DNA from: Candidatus Nitrosopumilus sp.
Lineage (GTDB): Archaea > Thermoproteota > Nitrososphaeria > Nitrososphaerales > Nitrosopumilaceae
Assembly: GCA_029263475.1 (NCBI GenBank)
Contig: JAJCXK010000026.1
Location: forward strand, 1-64,000
Direction: 5' to 3'
DNA: 64,000 nucleotides
Shown here: positions 34,443 through 42,865 of the stretch, in pieces
Layout: the number at the start of each line of letters is the position of its first letter
Position numbering within the stretch: the stretch's first letter is position 1
Translations under genes and position numbers: made by a program
The notes under the pieces: model-generated
Seen by the model: the letters and a program-made list of their open reading frames with translations, nothing else
Told to the model about the DNA's origin: nothing
The model's database searches: none

Positions 34443-34802
34443 TTATTTCTTTTTTATGGTTATTCCATGTTTTTTATAAAATATCTCGTTCTGTTTTTTC
34501 TTTAATTCCAACCTTGTCTGTCTTGTCAGATTTTCTTCAGCACTTGTAGCCCATTGACCGAAATATTTTGTAATGTCTTTTTCTGAAAACTTTCCATTTC
34601 TAATTAAATCTGCTAAAACTGTATCCATCGATTGTTTTTTCCCAGATTGAATACTCAAATATTCATTAATTGCTTCTGTAGCAAATTGAGCCTTTGAATG
34701 ATAACCTAATGCTTTTGCCGTATCTGTTTTAAGCCATTTGTCTAATCTTCCCCAAAGATTTGCATTGATTTTTACTGGTTTTTGACTTGATTCCCCTTGC
34801 AT
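34443..34802 (-). CDS. Ribbon-helix-helix-type regulator of the element
   Basis: The protein has 119 residues. KINANLWGRLDKWLK, then YHSKAQFATEAINEYLS, fits a ribbon-helix-helix DNA-binding fold, followed by a helical C-terminal half rich in Lys. It is divergent from the small-gene/primase operon, and copies of GTATCCTA lie in front of both starts. It probably represses itself and the replication operon, as copy-number regulators do on plasmids. Confidence 0.7.
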   Translation of the reverse strand: MQGESSQKPVKINANLWGRLDKWLKTDTAKALGYHSKAQFATEAINEYLSIQSGKKQSMDTVLADLIRNGKFSEKDITKYFGQWATSAEENLTRQTRLELKKKQNEIFYKKHGITIKKK

Positions 34803-34876
34803 AGTATCCTATAGGGATCATCTTACATTAATACTCTTTTTCATCTCTAGGAATCCTCAAGGTAATGTTTAATATC

Positions 34877-34898
34877 TAGGATACCTCTTAGTATCCTA
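34877..34898. promoter_or_regulatory. Operator: TAGGATAC / GTATCCTA inverted repeat
   Basis: TAGGATAC (34877-34884), six bases, GTATCCTA (34891-34898), ending on the first base of the ATG of the small gene. A third exact copy, GTATCCTA, is at 34804-34811 beside the RHH start, and a looser TAGGAATCC lies at 34849-34857. This is a good candidate binding site for the divergent RHH protein. Confidence 0.7.
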
Positions 34899-35062
34899 TG
34901 TCAAATCCCAATAAATTTTGGCCAACAAAAATCAAAACATATGACAAATTACGTGCTAGTAAATTTGTAGGTGAAGCCCCAAAACCATACACTAGTTTAC
35001 AAGATCTAGTATGTGCAGTTGTTACCGAAAAACTAGACAAGTTGGAGAATTCAAAAAATTGA
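34898..35062 (+). CDS. 54-residue protein, first gene of the replication operon
   Basis: The frame from ATG 34898 to TGA 35060-35062 encodes 54 residues (start MSNPNKFWPTKIKTYDKL, end VVTEKLDKLENSKN), hydrophilic and basic with one cysteine. The operator overlaps its start. The next gene begins at a TTG overlapping its stop, which supports translation. Family unknown. Confidence 0.55.
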   Translation: MSNPNKFWPTKIKTYDKLRASKFVGEAPKPYTSLQDLVCAVVTEKLDKLENSKN

Positions 35063-35226
35063 CTTCTCAACAATACGTGCCAGATTATACTTGTCCACAT
35101 CCAAATCCAAAAGAATTTTCTATTTTTGATTGGTTGGGTTCTAAAATTAAAATACATCTCTGTGCGGAATGTCAAAAAATTCCAGAATTTTCTGAAGTTT
35201 TGAAGCGTAAAGGAAATTCTGAATAA
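35059..35226 (+). CDS. Small protein with possible zinc site
   Basis: The product has 55 residues from TTG 35059, which overlaps the previous TGA; the frame is open upstream to 35011, but that part overlaps the first gene. Cys and His residues (YTCPHPNP and HLCAECQK) can form a C-H-C-C zinc site. It lies two bases before the next gene. Function unknown. Confidence 0.55.
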   Translation: MTSQQYVPDYTCPHPNPKEFSIFDWLGSKIKIHLCAECQKIPEFSEVLKRKGNSE

Positions 35227-35228
35227 TA

Positions 35229-35429
35229 ATGCCTCATAGAATTGGATTTGATTTTACAATGGATGATGTGATTCATACAGCCCTTGAAGTTGCAGAAAGG
35301 GTATCCATAACAAAGGAAAATTCTATAATGGAAATTCCAATTGCCGGAAAGTTGATTCTTAATTTCTCTGGAGAGGAACGTCGATCCATAATAATTGAAA
35401 TTGATGAGGAAAAAAATGAACTGTCGTAA
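35229..35429 (+). CDS. Small acidic protein of the element
   Basis: The product has 66 residues (start MPHRIGFDFTMDDVIHTALE; core AGKLILNFSGEERRSIIIEI), with an N-terminal helix and a C-terminal beta hairpin and no cysteines. It is two bases from the upstream gene and in the same operon as the primase. No family recognised. Confidence 0.55.
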   Translation: MPHRIGFDFTMDDVIHTALEVAERVSITKENSIMEIPIAGKLILNFSGEERRSIIIEIDEEKNELS

Positions 35430-35473
35430 TTTTTGTTTCAGTTTAAGGAAAAAAATAAAACTTGAAGAAGTGA

Positions 35474-35686
35474 TTGGACCCTTTCTTCAAGTCTCTAAAA
35501 CCAACCTCGGAGTTGATGTTATTGTCATATGACGATCTGCAAATAAATGATTCTGATCTAATTTTGTGTGAATACTGTATTAAACTGAAAAGACGATCAA
35601 AAAGATTTGTTTCGGTTCACGCCAAAAAATGGCATCTAAAAAATATCCATGAAAATGAAAAAAATGTTCAGGAGTTTGGCTTCTGA
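35474..35686 (+). CDS. Single C2H2-type zinc-finger protein
   Basis: The product has 70 residues from a TTG. The C-terminal half has LCEYCIKLKRRSKRF, then HAKKWHLKNIHEN: a CxxC followed by a helix with His residues, as in C2H2 fingers of archaeal viruses and plasmids, with a basic patch between. It overlaps the next ATG by one base. Probably a DNA-binding accessory protein of the element. Confidence 0.6.
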   Translation: MDPFFKSLKPTSELMLLSYDDLQINDSDLILCEYCIKLKRRSKRFVSVHAKKWHLKNIHENEKNVQEFGF

Positions 35687-35829
35687 TGGTTGTCTGTTCT
35701 TGTTGCAAAAAATCAATAGACGTTGTTACAGAAGCAAAACAAAAATTTACTCGACTTGGAAATGATTACTTTCATTCAAGATGTTATGTTCACATGATAA
35801 ATAATTCTAATTTGATGGAGTTTTGCTAA
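35686..35829 (+). CDS. 47-residue Cys-rich protein before the primase
   Basis: From ATG 35686 (overlapping the previous TGA) to TAA 35827-35829, just before the primase ATG at 35830. It has CSCCKKSIDV near the start and HSRCYVHM in the middle, a CxCC...HxxC set that could bind zinc. Perfect fit between two genes with no spare bases supports it being real. Confidence 0.6.
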   Translation: MVVCSCCKKSIDVVTEAKQKFTRLGNDYFHSRCYVHMINNSNLMEFC

Positions 35830-38025
35830 ATGTCTGAAAACAAAATTGACTATGTAAGAAAATTCAGAAATGGGTTTTCATTTAATGTCATTCCGATACG
35901 CAATGACAAAAAGGCAATAGCTGACTCTGAATATTCAAAGTGGTTTTCAGAGGTTTATGATAATCCAATTGATACAAAAAACATTGGTGTTGTTCTTGGT
36001 AGAACTTCAAATAATCTTGTCTGTTTTGACATTGATGCTCATGAATTGTATTCTTATCTAAAACATTGGGAAAATAGGACATTGATTGTAAAGTCTGGAA
36101 AGAAGGGATATCATGTTTATTTCAGATTGATGGAACTTCCGAAATTCAATAATGCAAATATGATAAAAGATGGCAAAACCATCGAATTCTTTGCACAAAA
36201 GCGACTCATGGTCTTACCTCCGTCATTTATTGAGGATGAAAGCATTCAACCTTATGGGATTATCTCAGATATTGAGCCTAAGTCTATCTCAAGAATAGAA
36301 TTCGAAGGAATCTTTCAAAAACTCAAAGATGATGGATTTAAGATTGAGCTTGGAGGACAAACTGAAAATAATCTCAGAATTGAAAAAGCCAAAAAATCAA
36401 CTAATGACCTGAAAAGTGAAGATTGGCCTGAAGGGTGTAGATATCCTAATGGTCGTGATTTGGCACTAAGAAGATTTCATGAGGGATGGGATTATGATCG
36501 AGTGCAACAAGAGGCATTAAAGAAAAATGGCACTTTGAGTAATCCTGCTGACTATGACCATGTAATAGAATGGGTCGATGCAGGACAATCCATCTTTGAG
36601 AAAAACCAAGAGGAAAACAATAGTTTTTTCAAATCAACTGAAGAATTTCAGAAGCAGAAAATAAAATCAAACACTGATGAAAAAGATGTGATTGACAATA
36701 CTGCATTAGAGATAATGAAAAATCAAAAATTCATTACATTGAGAAAAAGTGAAGAGACACTAACCCATAATGGGAAAATTTACAGTAAGGATGATGCAGA
36801 AAGTATCATCAAGGAAGAGACTGAAAAAATTATCTTCAATTGCAGTACCCATGAAAGAAATGAAGTTGTAAACAAGATCAAGGTTCTAACTTATGTGAAT
36901 ATTGAGGAATTTGACAAGGATCCGAAATTGATCACTTTGGAGAATGGGATTTTAGACTTGGAAATATTGCAATTAAAAGAACACACACCAGAACATCTAA
37001 GTCGTGTGTTATTGCCTGTACAATATAATAATCCAAAATATGAGATTAAAGAGAATACAATTTTTGCAGACATTGAAGAAAATCTCAAAGATACCTTGTT
37101 TTGGAAATTTCTTAAATCGTCCTTTACAGTTGATGGAATTTTCAGAAAAAAAGATTTTGAAACCATTCTAGAAATGATGGCATCCGTATTTGTTAAAAGA
37201 CAGATTGATGACAAGGCATTCATGAATTTGGGTAAGGGTGAAAATGGAAAATCTGTGTTGCTTGAATACGTTGAATCATTTCTGGGAAAAGACAACGTAT
37301 CGCGCATTCCATTACAGGATATAACAGAAGATCGATTCATGTGTGCTGAACTTGATGGCAAATCCGCCAATATCTTTACGGATCTTGAGCAGTACGAACT
37401 AAGGAGAACAGGTAAAATCAAGGCAATAACTTCTGGTGAGGGAATTCAGGTACAGAAAAAGCATCAGCACCCCTTTGAACTGTATCCTTTTTGCAAACTG
37501 ATGTTTTCATGCAATCGATTTCCCAAAGTCTATGACCAAACACAGGGATTTTTCAGAAGATGGATAATCATTCAATGGGAAAGAAACTTTGAGAATGATT
37601 CTCAAAGAAACGAGCATCTTGAGGAAAAATTAATGTCAAATCAAGATGAAAAGAATCTTGTTTTTTCATGCCTAATTCATTTGTCGAGGAATTTAAACCA
37701 AAATGGCAGATTCACTCATTCTAAGGACTGGAAAACCATTCAGCAAGAATGGAATGCAAATGCAGATTCCATTGATGATTTTGTAAATAATTACATTATT
37801 GACAGTGAAAGCAATACGTCAGTTCGAGAAACTTATCATTTTTACAAGGATGTCATGCTTGAAAAGAGTGAAACTCCTCTCACCATAGGCAGATTTGGTA
37901 AATCTTTTGCAGAATATTATGATCAAGACAGGGTCAAGGAATCTGGTAAAACAGAACGTGTATGGCTGAACATTGCCCTCAAAAGATCTGTTCAGACATC
38001 GATGGAGCATTATGATCATGCCTGA
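35830..38025 (+). CDS. Primase-polymerase / SF3 helicase replication protein
   Basis: The protein has 731 residues. The N-terminal 180 resemble the Prim-Pol domain (VVLGRTSNNLVCFDID, then VKSGKKGYHVYFRL with catalytic acid and His). After a linker, residues 468-475 (GKGENGKS) are a Walker A, followed by NIFTDLEQYE (motif B) and LMFSCNRFPKV (sensor/motif C) of a superfamily 3 helicase with a D5-type start. Combined, it would prime and unwind the element's replication origin, like RepA-type proteins of pRN1-like plasmids or P4-type phages. Confidence 0.87.
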   Translation: MSENKIDYVRKFRNGFSFNVIPIRNDKKAIADSEYSKWFSEVYDNPIDTKNIGVVLGRTSNNLVCFDIDAHELYSYLKHWENRTLIVKSGKKGYHVYFRLMELPKFNNANMIKDGKTIEFFAQKRLMVLPPSFIEDESIQPYGIISDIEPKSISRIEFEGIFQKLKDDGFKIELGGQTENNLRIEKAKKSTNDLKSEDWPEGCRYPNGRDLALRRFHEGWDYDRVQQEALKKNGTLSNPADYDHVIEWVDAGQSIFEKNQEENNSFFKSTEEFQKQKIKSNTDEKDVIDNTALEIMKNQKFITLRKSEETLTHNGKIYSKDDAESIIKEETEKIIFNCSTHERNEVVNKIKVLTYVNIEEFDKDPKLITLENGILDLEILQLKEHTPEHLSRVLLPVQYNNPKYEIKENTIFADIEENLKDTLFWKFLKSSFTVDGIFRKKDFETILEMMASVFVKRQIDDKAFMNLGKGENGKSVLLEYVESFLGKDNVSRIPLQDITEDRFMCAELDGKSANIFTDLEQYELRRTGKIKAITSGEGIQVQKKHQHPFELYPFCKLMFSCNRFPKVYDQTQGFFRRWIIIQWERNFENDSQRNEHLEEKLMSNQDEKNLVFSCLIHLSRNLNQNGRFTHSKDWKTIQQEWNANADSIDDFVNNYIIDSESNTSVRETYHFYKDVMLEKSETPLTIGRFGKSFAEYYDQDRVKESGKTERVWLNIALKRSVQTSMEHYDHA

Positions 38026-38160
38026 AATAGGTGACATTTTTAGTTCATTAATTTTTCTGCTTAGGTTTTTTCAAATATACTACTATGATAACAGTGAAAA
38101 AAGTTCTCAGCTAAAAATGTCACCTATTTTTTCCATCACAATTTATCAAAGTGAGGATCT

Positions 38161-39081
38161 ATGACTGCAGTAGAGCAAAAATTAGATGAAATACTCTCTG
38201 ATCTAGACGTAATCAAAAACTATCTAAAAATAGTACCTAACAAAAATTCTAAAATTACTGATATGAAAGCAAGTATATCTGAATATGAAATATTTGCAAA
38301 GACTGAACTAAAACTGGATGAATCCACGATAACCAATCATCTTTCTACAATCTCAAAGTTTCTTGTACATTCCAAAGGAGTAATCACAAAAGATACCGTG
38401 AAGCAGTATCTGGAATCAAATGATTCTGGGTCCTGGAAGTCAAATCAGGTAAAGGCACTGAGAAAATATATCCGAGACTATCTTAAACTTGGAAACTGGA
38501 TTGAGGAGTTCAAGTTCGCAAAGACCAAAACCAAGATAAAGGAAATTCCATCTGATGAACAATTGGTAAAATTCTGCAGTTTGCTTTCATATCCAGTACA
38601 GATGATATTTCTTGTACTGCATAGTTCGGGACTGAGAATAGGTGAGGTACTTAGTCTGAAAGTAAGTGATGTTGACTTTGATGATAATTCCATAGATGCA
38701 TCAAAAATACATGAAGGAACCACAAAGTCATCATGGGTCAGTTTTATCACCAAACAAACAGCAGAATTTCTTGCTAGCTACATGAATGATCTTGATGAGG
38801 ACCAGAAAATATTCTCAATTTCACAAAGGTCCGTACAACAAGAATTCAAAAACATATCTGATATCATGGGTTTGTCGCTAAATCCTCATCTTCTAAGGAC
38901 CGTATTTGCAGAAAAATGTACTACTGCTGGAATGAAAGACAAGTACATCAATGCGTTATGTGGCAGGGTGTCACAAGGGATACTTGCCAAGAACTACAGC
39001 GATTATTCTCCAAAGTCTCTAAGAAATCAGTATGATGTAGCAGAACCATATCTGACGTTAGATGGCATAACGTCGCAGTGA
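38161..39081 (+). CDS. Tyrosine recombinase (integrase 2)
   Basis: The protein has 306 residues. Catalytic set: Arg159 in HSSGLRIGEVLSL, Lys in the hairpin near KSSWVSF, His243-x-x-Arg246 in NPHLLRTVFAEKC and the Tyr region in LAKNYSDYS. A core-binding domain spans about residues 35-110. It is unlike integrase 1 in sequence. It points at a 390-base inverted-repeat zone shared with integrase 3. It may resolve element multimers or integrate. Confidence 0.88.
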   Translation: MTAVEQKLDEILSDLDVIKNYLKIVPNKNSKITDMKASISEYEIFAKTELKLDESTITNHLSTISKFLVHSKGVITKDTVKQYLESNDSGSWKSNQVKALRKYIRDYLKLGNWIEEFKFAKTKTKIKEIPSDEQLVKFCSLLSYPVQMIFLVLHSSGLRIGEVLSLKVSDVDFDDNSIDASKIHEGTTKSSWVSFITKQTAEFLASYMNDLDEDQKIFSISQRSVQQEFKNISDIMGLSLNPHLLRTVFAEKCTTAGMKDKYINALCGRVSQGILAKNYSDYSPKSLRNQYDVAEPYLTLDGITSQ

Positions 39082-39472
39082 CTAGTTTCTTGCTACATTA
39101 TTTCTTTGAGTTACTATATGAGATAACTTTGCTACTAAAACCATCAATCATCTAGTATCTCTTGTAGCATGCTACAACTGTCGCTACTACAATTCGCTTG
39201 TCGCCATATCTGTCGTGAGTAGCAATACGCTACATAATGGAATCGTCACACATGAAATTGTACTTGTAGCCATAATATCTACAAGTAGTTCGTAACTAAA
39301 CAAAAATAAGCGACAAACCTGTCACAACACTACTACCTGATACGTGAAAATACCCTCGATTTAGTGCGTGATTATTAGATACGTTTCTTCGTAATCCTAG
39401 TTAGGATTACGCAAGAGTAGACAATGTATTGATACTTGAAAAATTTATCCAACCTTTTCTCAGAGATACAAA
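39082..39472. repeat. Inverted-repeat zone between two convergent recombinases
   Basis: This non-coding stretch is full of GCTAC/GTAGC words. Clear dyads: TTGTAGCATGCTACAA at 39162-39177 (perfect 16-base palindrome), GTAGC-5-GCTAC at 39219-39233, TACTTGTAG-9-CTACAAGTA at 39261-39287, and CGTAATCCTA-2-TAGGATTACG at 39390-39411. Such clustering beside recombinase genes fits a recombination site with arm and core sites, or an iteron-type origin. The last dyad may also end transcription. Confidence 0.75.
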
Positions 39473-40669
39473 TTACATTATCATTTTAGTTTGAATGTTT
39501 TCAATAATGAACTCTGGTGACATTTCACCATAACTATTCTTTAACTCATCAATTGTATGCCATCCCCCAATCTTTGCAACTATGCCATAGTTGTAGCCAG
39601 TCTTTTCAAGCCAGTAATGCGCTCCAATGTGTCGCAATGCATGAAATGAATTTGTGTAGAAATAGTCATCTGTCTTACCGACATGCTTGTAAATCTCTCT
39701 TAGATTATCTCGTAGTTCAATTGTTTTGGATTCTATGTTAGAATGATCTTCGATAATTCTTGAAAATCCTTTTGATTTATGTCGCTTCAGACTTTGCTGA
39801 GTATCCTTTCTGGTTACGTACTTGAGCCATTGACCATTCTTGATATAATTTGTCTTGGATTCGACAGCCTTCATGACAAATATTGTGGTGTTTTTATCGT
39901 TGTTCTTTTGCTCAATCCAGTCGCATTTCATGTTGAGCAATGCCGTCTTTCTTGAGCATGACTCTACACCAATCCAAAAGACTCTGAAAATATCCGAATC
40001 TTTTCCCCATTTTTTCTTGATGAATCTATTTGCAATCATTATTTCATCTTGCGTAAATCTGATGTGTGAGTATTTGCCGTGACCTACTATCTTTCCTGAC
40101 ATGATGCTTGAAGTTCCTCTTGGCCAGGATATTCCATGAAAGGCACAAAAACTTCGCACTGCCATAACTCTTGTGTGGATTACTCCTTCTAATGATGACT
40201 CAAAATCAATATTTTTTTGATTTCTAATCGTGATTTCTCCTGTCTTGTACATCTCTGCAAAATTCTTTACAATCTTTTCTGTGGTTTTTCTGTCAACGAT
40301 AAGTTGTTCAGCGTTAATTCTACACTTGTTGCACAAGAATCTCAAACTGGAAAGCAAATTCTTCCATGTTCTTATTGGCATGCCGTTTCTCCTGGAGCGT
40401 AGGTCTTCCACCCACTCCTTTACAAGAAGATCGTCTACAAACTCGTTTTTCTCCAAAAATACATAATCTTGCAACTGTTTAGTCTGTTCTGAAATCATTT
40501 CTCTTCCATTTTCATCAACTTTTATCATGCCTAATTCTATTGCAATTTTTCGATATCTGAACATGGTTTCTAGTCCCATACCTGTTTTTTGCTTGATTTC
40601 ATCCCATGTCATTGGAATTCTTCTTTGAAGAATGCCGTTATGTCTGAGTCTTACGATCTCGTTTACCAT
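39473..40669 (-). CDS. Tyrosine recombinase (integrase 3), 5' end frameshifted
   Basis: The protein has 398 residues from ATG 40669. The C-terminus has FHALRHIGAHYWLEK (HxxR), AKIGGWHTIDEL (His/Trp) and NSYGEM (probable nucleophile Tyr); the first catalytic Arg is in SCSRKTALLN. Near the start, TWDEIKQKTGMGLETMFRYR is a helix-turn-helix-like part. Upstream of 40669 the frame stays coding-like (KCTRKRLYGRRATVGD) up to 40761; with one A fewer in the run at 40758-40763 it would start at ATG 40766 (MKNLSLIQNEIEIDLQ). Confidence 0.8.
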   Translation of the reverse strand: MVNEIVRLRHNGILQRRIPMTWDEIKQKTGMGLETMFRYRKIAIELGMIKVDENGREMISEQTKQLQDYVFLEKNEFVDDLLVKEWVEDLRSRRNGMPIRTWKNLLSSLRFLCNKCRINAEQLIVDRKTTEKIVKNFAEMYKTGEITIRNQKNIDFESSLEGVIHTRVMAVRSFCAFHGISWPRGTSSIMSGKIVGHGKYSHIRFTQDEIMIANRFIKKKWGKDSDIFRVFWIGVESCSRKTALLNMKCDWIEQKNNDKNTTIFVMKAVESKTNYIKNGQWLKYVTRKDTQQSLKRHKSKGFSRIIEDHSNIESKTIELRDNLREIYKHVGKTDDYFYTNSFHALRHIGAHYWLEKTGYNYGIVAKIGGWHTIDELKNSYGEMSPEFIIENIQTKMIM

Positions 40670-40835
40670 ATCTCCAACTGTGGCCCTTCTTCCGTAGAGT
40701 CTCTTTCTTGTACATTTTTGAAGATCAATCTCTATTTCATTTTGTATTAATGACAGATTTTTTCATGACAGAATTTTGTTAAAAGATACGTAGTTTCATT
40801 GAATTGTTAATTTTGTATTCTCAAATGGAATCACA

Positions 40836-40859
40836 CAATAATCCTAGGTATGATTATTG
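40836..40859. repeat. 24-base dyad with CCTAG core (second copy 41695-41718)
   Basis: CAATAATC, eight bases, GATTATTG at 40836-40859; the same arms with a near-identical core (CTAGTTAT against CTAGGTAT) occur at 41695-41718. The two copies bracket the secreted-protein gene at 41002-41664. The dyad at 39390-39411 has the same AATCCTAG core, making a family of three. Confidence 0.75.
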
Positions 40860-41001
40860 GAATCTGACTGTTGAGAACTATGACTGAAATTAAAAAATTT
40901 GAACCCTTTTTGATGCATATTTTGTGGTATGATGTATGGACACGTACTTGAAATCCGAGTGTTTTCTTTAATAATGCTTGAAGACGTCTATATTCATCAA
41001 T

Positions 41002-41664
41002 ATGGATAACCCTTCAAAAATAATCTTATTTGCTTTTCTGATTGCCATGTTTTCCACTTCTTTTGTTTTTGATCAAAGCACTCTTGCATATCATGAAGAA
41101 AGGCAAAATGAAGACTTTATGAAATATTATAGTGGACTGATGAATCTTGATGAGACTGTCGGAATCCAGATACCCACAATTGAAAAACAATATCTTGTAC
41201 GTGTGTCGTTGCAAGAAGAATCTGGACTGACAAATTCGACTGCTAATGTTGCTTACGATTATACCATGTTGGAGAAAATATCTACAAAGTTAGTAGATAG
41301 ACCGTTTTATGCCGTGGGAAATGATGCCAAAGAATCAATCAAAATTACGGATGAGGTGAATTTTGATTTGGATGATATCACGTTTCCACATCTTGTTAGT
41401 TTTCCCATTATTTTTGATGTGCCTGGAGTCTACAGGGAATCCATTTACACAACAGTCTATGAATCTGGTAAAGATAAATCTGGTTCACGACACAATGGGA
41501 TTGTTGCCGTGGTATCTGAATACAGCAAAGCAATGGATGAAAATGGACATTGTAAAAATAAATATTTTGAACCCCTTCCAAAACATGACTTGTCAACGGT
41601 CATATGCGTATCTCCGTACGTATCTCATGAATTGATCACACGAGGATGGTCACTGATGCCATGA
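41002..41664 (+). CDS. Secreted protein of unknown function
   Basis: The product has 220 residues from ATG 41002, which gives a signal peptide (KIILFAFLIAMFSTSFVF, cut near TLAYHE). The mature part is beta-rich, with late cysteines in GHCKNKYFE and TVICVSPYVS. It is bracketed by two near-identical 24-base dyads. A TTG at 40978 in phase would add eight residues. No family recognised. Confidence 0.6.
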   Translation: MDNPSKIILFAFLIAMFSTSFVFDQSTLAYHEERQNEDFMKYYSGLMNLDETVGIQIPTIEKQYLVRVSLQEESGLTNSTANVAYDYTMLEKISTKLVDRPFYAVGNDAKESIKITDEVNFDLDDITFPHLVSFPIIFDVPGVYRESIYTTVYESGKDKSGSRHNGIVAVVSEYSKAMDENGHCKNKYFEPLPKHDLSTVICVSPYVSHELITRGWSLMP

Positions 41665-41887
41665 TTAAACCAATTTTGACACGTTAAGGTATTCCAATAA
41701 TCCTAGTTATGATTATTGAATTGTAACTATTTTCTATGTGTGACTATTGTTTCCAGTTCTGTTATTCGGGTAACATGAATTATTCATTTTTAACAATAAT
41801 TTCATAGTTTATCAATCTCGATTTTATTTATAATCTTGATGAAATGTTTGAAAATTAAATGATGAGATATAGTAAACAGGATTTAGA

Positions 41888-42232
41888 TTATGGTGATATT
41901 ATTTTAATGGCAATCGTAGTAATTGCTGTAAAAATAGAAGCTATTGCATATGGCTTAAGGGTATCAAAAACAGATGACAACTTATAAACTTCAACGTCAG
42001 TAAGACCTTTTTTCTCAAGTGCGTTTTTTAAATTATTCATCTCATGTTTCGATTTTAATGCTGCAGTTCCAGTAAAACTATCGCCATGTGCAGGAGTTGT
42101 GGCATCACTGTATTTTGTGAAATTTGTTTCCTCTGCAAATCTTACACCTGTAACTTTTTTAATTTCTCTTTCAAGTTTTTTTACGTTAGAACTGTTATGT
42201 TTACCGATGAATTCTACCAATATTTCGCCCAT
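41888..42232 (-). CDS. Small protein with C-terminal membrane span
   Basis: The product has 114 residues. The start (MGEILVEFIGKHNSSNVKKL) suggests a small alpha/beta domain; the C-terminus is a hydrophobic helix (LKPYAIASIFTAITTIAIKI). It lies 14 bases after the gene at 42247 on the same strand, so the two form a pair. Function unknown; a small membrane effector is possible. Confidence 0.55.
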   Translation of the reverse strand: MGEILVEFIGKHNSSNVKKLEREIKKVTGVRFAEETNFTKYSDATTPAHGDSFTGTAALKSKHEMNNLKNALEKKGLTDVEVYKLSSVFDTLKPYAIASIFTAITTIAIKIISP

Positions 42233-42246
42233 TTTTTGGACTCAAC

Positions 42247-42537
42247 TCACGAACAAGGATTGCCATTATTTGTAGGGGAACAATGACAATTTACTTTTGA
42301 GATGCCCAATATTTGAGCAAGTTTCCCTCTACTTTCATCTAATTGATGTTCAGTTATTCTTTCTAAACGAATTACAATGGATGGCGTATTCTTACCAATA
42401 CTTGATTTTTTATTTACTTTGTGAACAGATTTGAAACCAGGTATTCGTCTAGCAGAAACTAGAAGGACACGAAGTATGGCCAAAAAATGACCATCAACAT
42501 ACCAAGTACTGTTCATAAAATCAGGCATACATTTCAT
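42247..42537 (-). CDS. Small protein paired with 41888-42232
   Basis: The product has 96 residues, with a hydrophobic N-terminal part (FLAILRVLLVSARRIPGF), a charged middle and a Cys-rich end (VNCHCSPTNNGNPCS). It precedes the membrane-tailed protein by 14 bases. Neither is recognised. A toxin-type pair cannot be shown. Confidence 0.5.
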   Translation of the reverse strand: MKCMPDFMNSTWYVDGHFLAILRVLLVSARRIPGFKSVHKVNKKSSIGKNTPSIVIRLERITEHQLDESRGKLAQILGISKVNCHCSPTNNGNPCS

Positions 42538-42865
42538 CCGTTACTAGATAAACAATCCTGTCTGAAAATCATAGTAAGCATAAGATTGTTGAGGTTGGAA
42601 AATAAATGTAATGGATAAAGAGTTAACCATGGGAAACAGATCTTTGTTGTCTTTATATGTTTTAACACTTATGATTGAATAATCTACAAAATTTGTAATC
42701 ATTTTGTGTTTTTTGTAAGAAATATGTGCTTAAAAAAATTTGTCTATGTTGGAGTTCAAAATAAGGTCATTGTCATTTCTCAAACACATGCTCAGACTTG
42801 CACTCCAAAATAGATTTCCTAATTATTTGATACATTAAATCTCTTGAATAATTAAATAATTGATA
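42538..42865. other. AT-rich gap with no feature seen
   Basis: No coding frame, tRNA or clear dyad was found here on either strand. The stretch is AT-rich and probably holds the promoter for the minus-strand pair at 42247-42537. Confidence 0.4.

Larger units (their letters stand above)
33242..40766. mobile_element. Integrated plasmid/virus-like element (borders approximate)
   Basis: Three tyrosine recombinases, a primase-polymerase/SF3 helicase, an RHH regulator with its own operator and five small genes, none housekeeping, lie together between tatD and accessory genes. This gene set matches archaeal integrative plasmids or plasmid-virus hybrids with pRN1-like replication proteins. No capsid, terminase or conjugation gene is visible. 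Attachment repeats were not found by eye, so the ends given are simply the outermost recombinases; the accessory genes up to about 46.6 kb may also belong. Confidence 0.65.

Noticed and set aside
41888-42537. Toxin-antitoxin pair
   Set aside because: Two small adjacent genes on one strand, but neither shows a known toxin or antitoxin motif.
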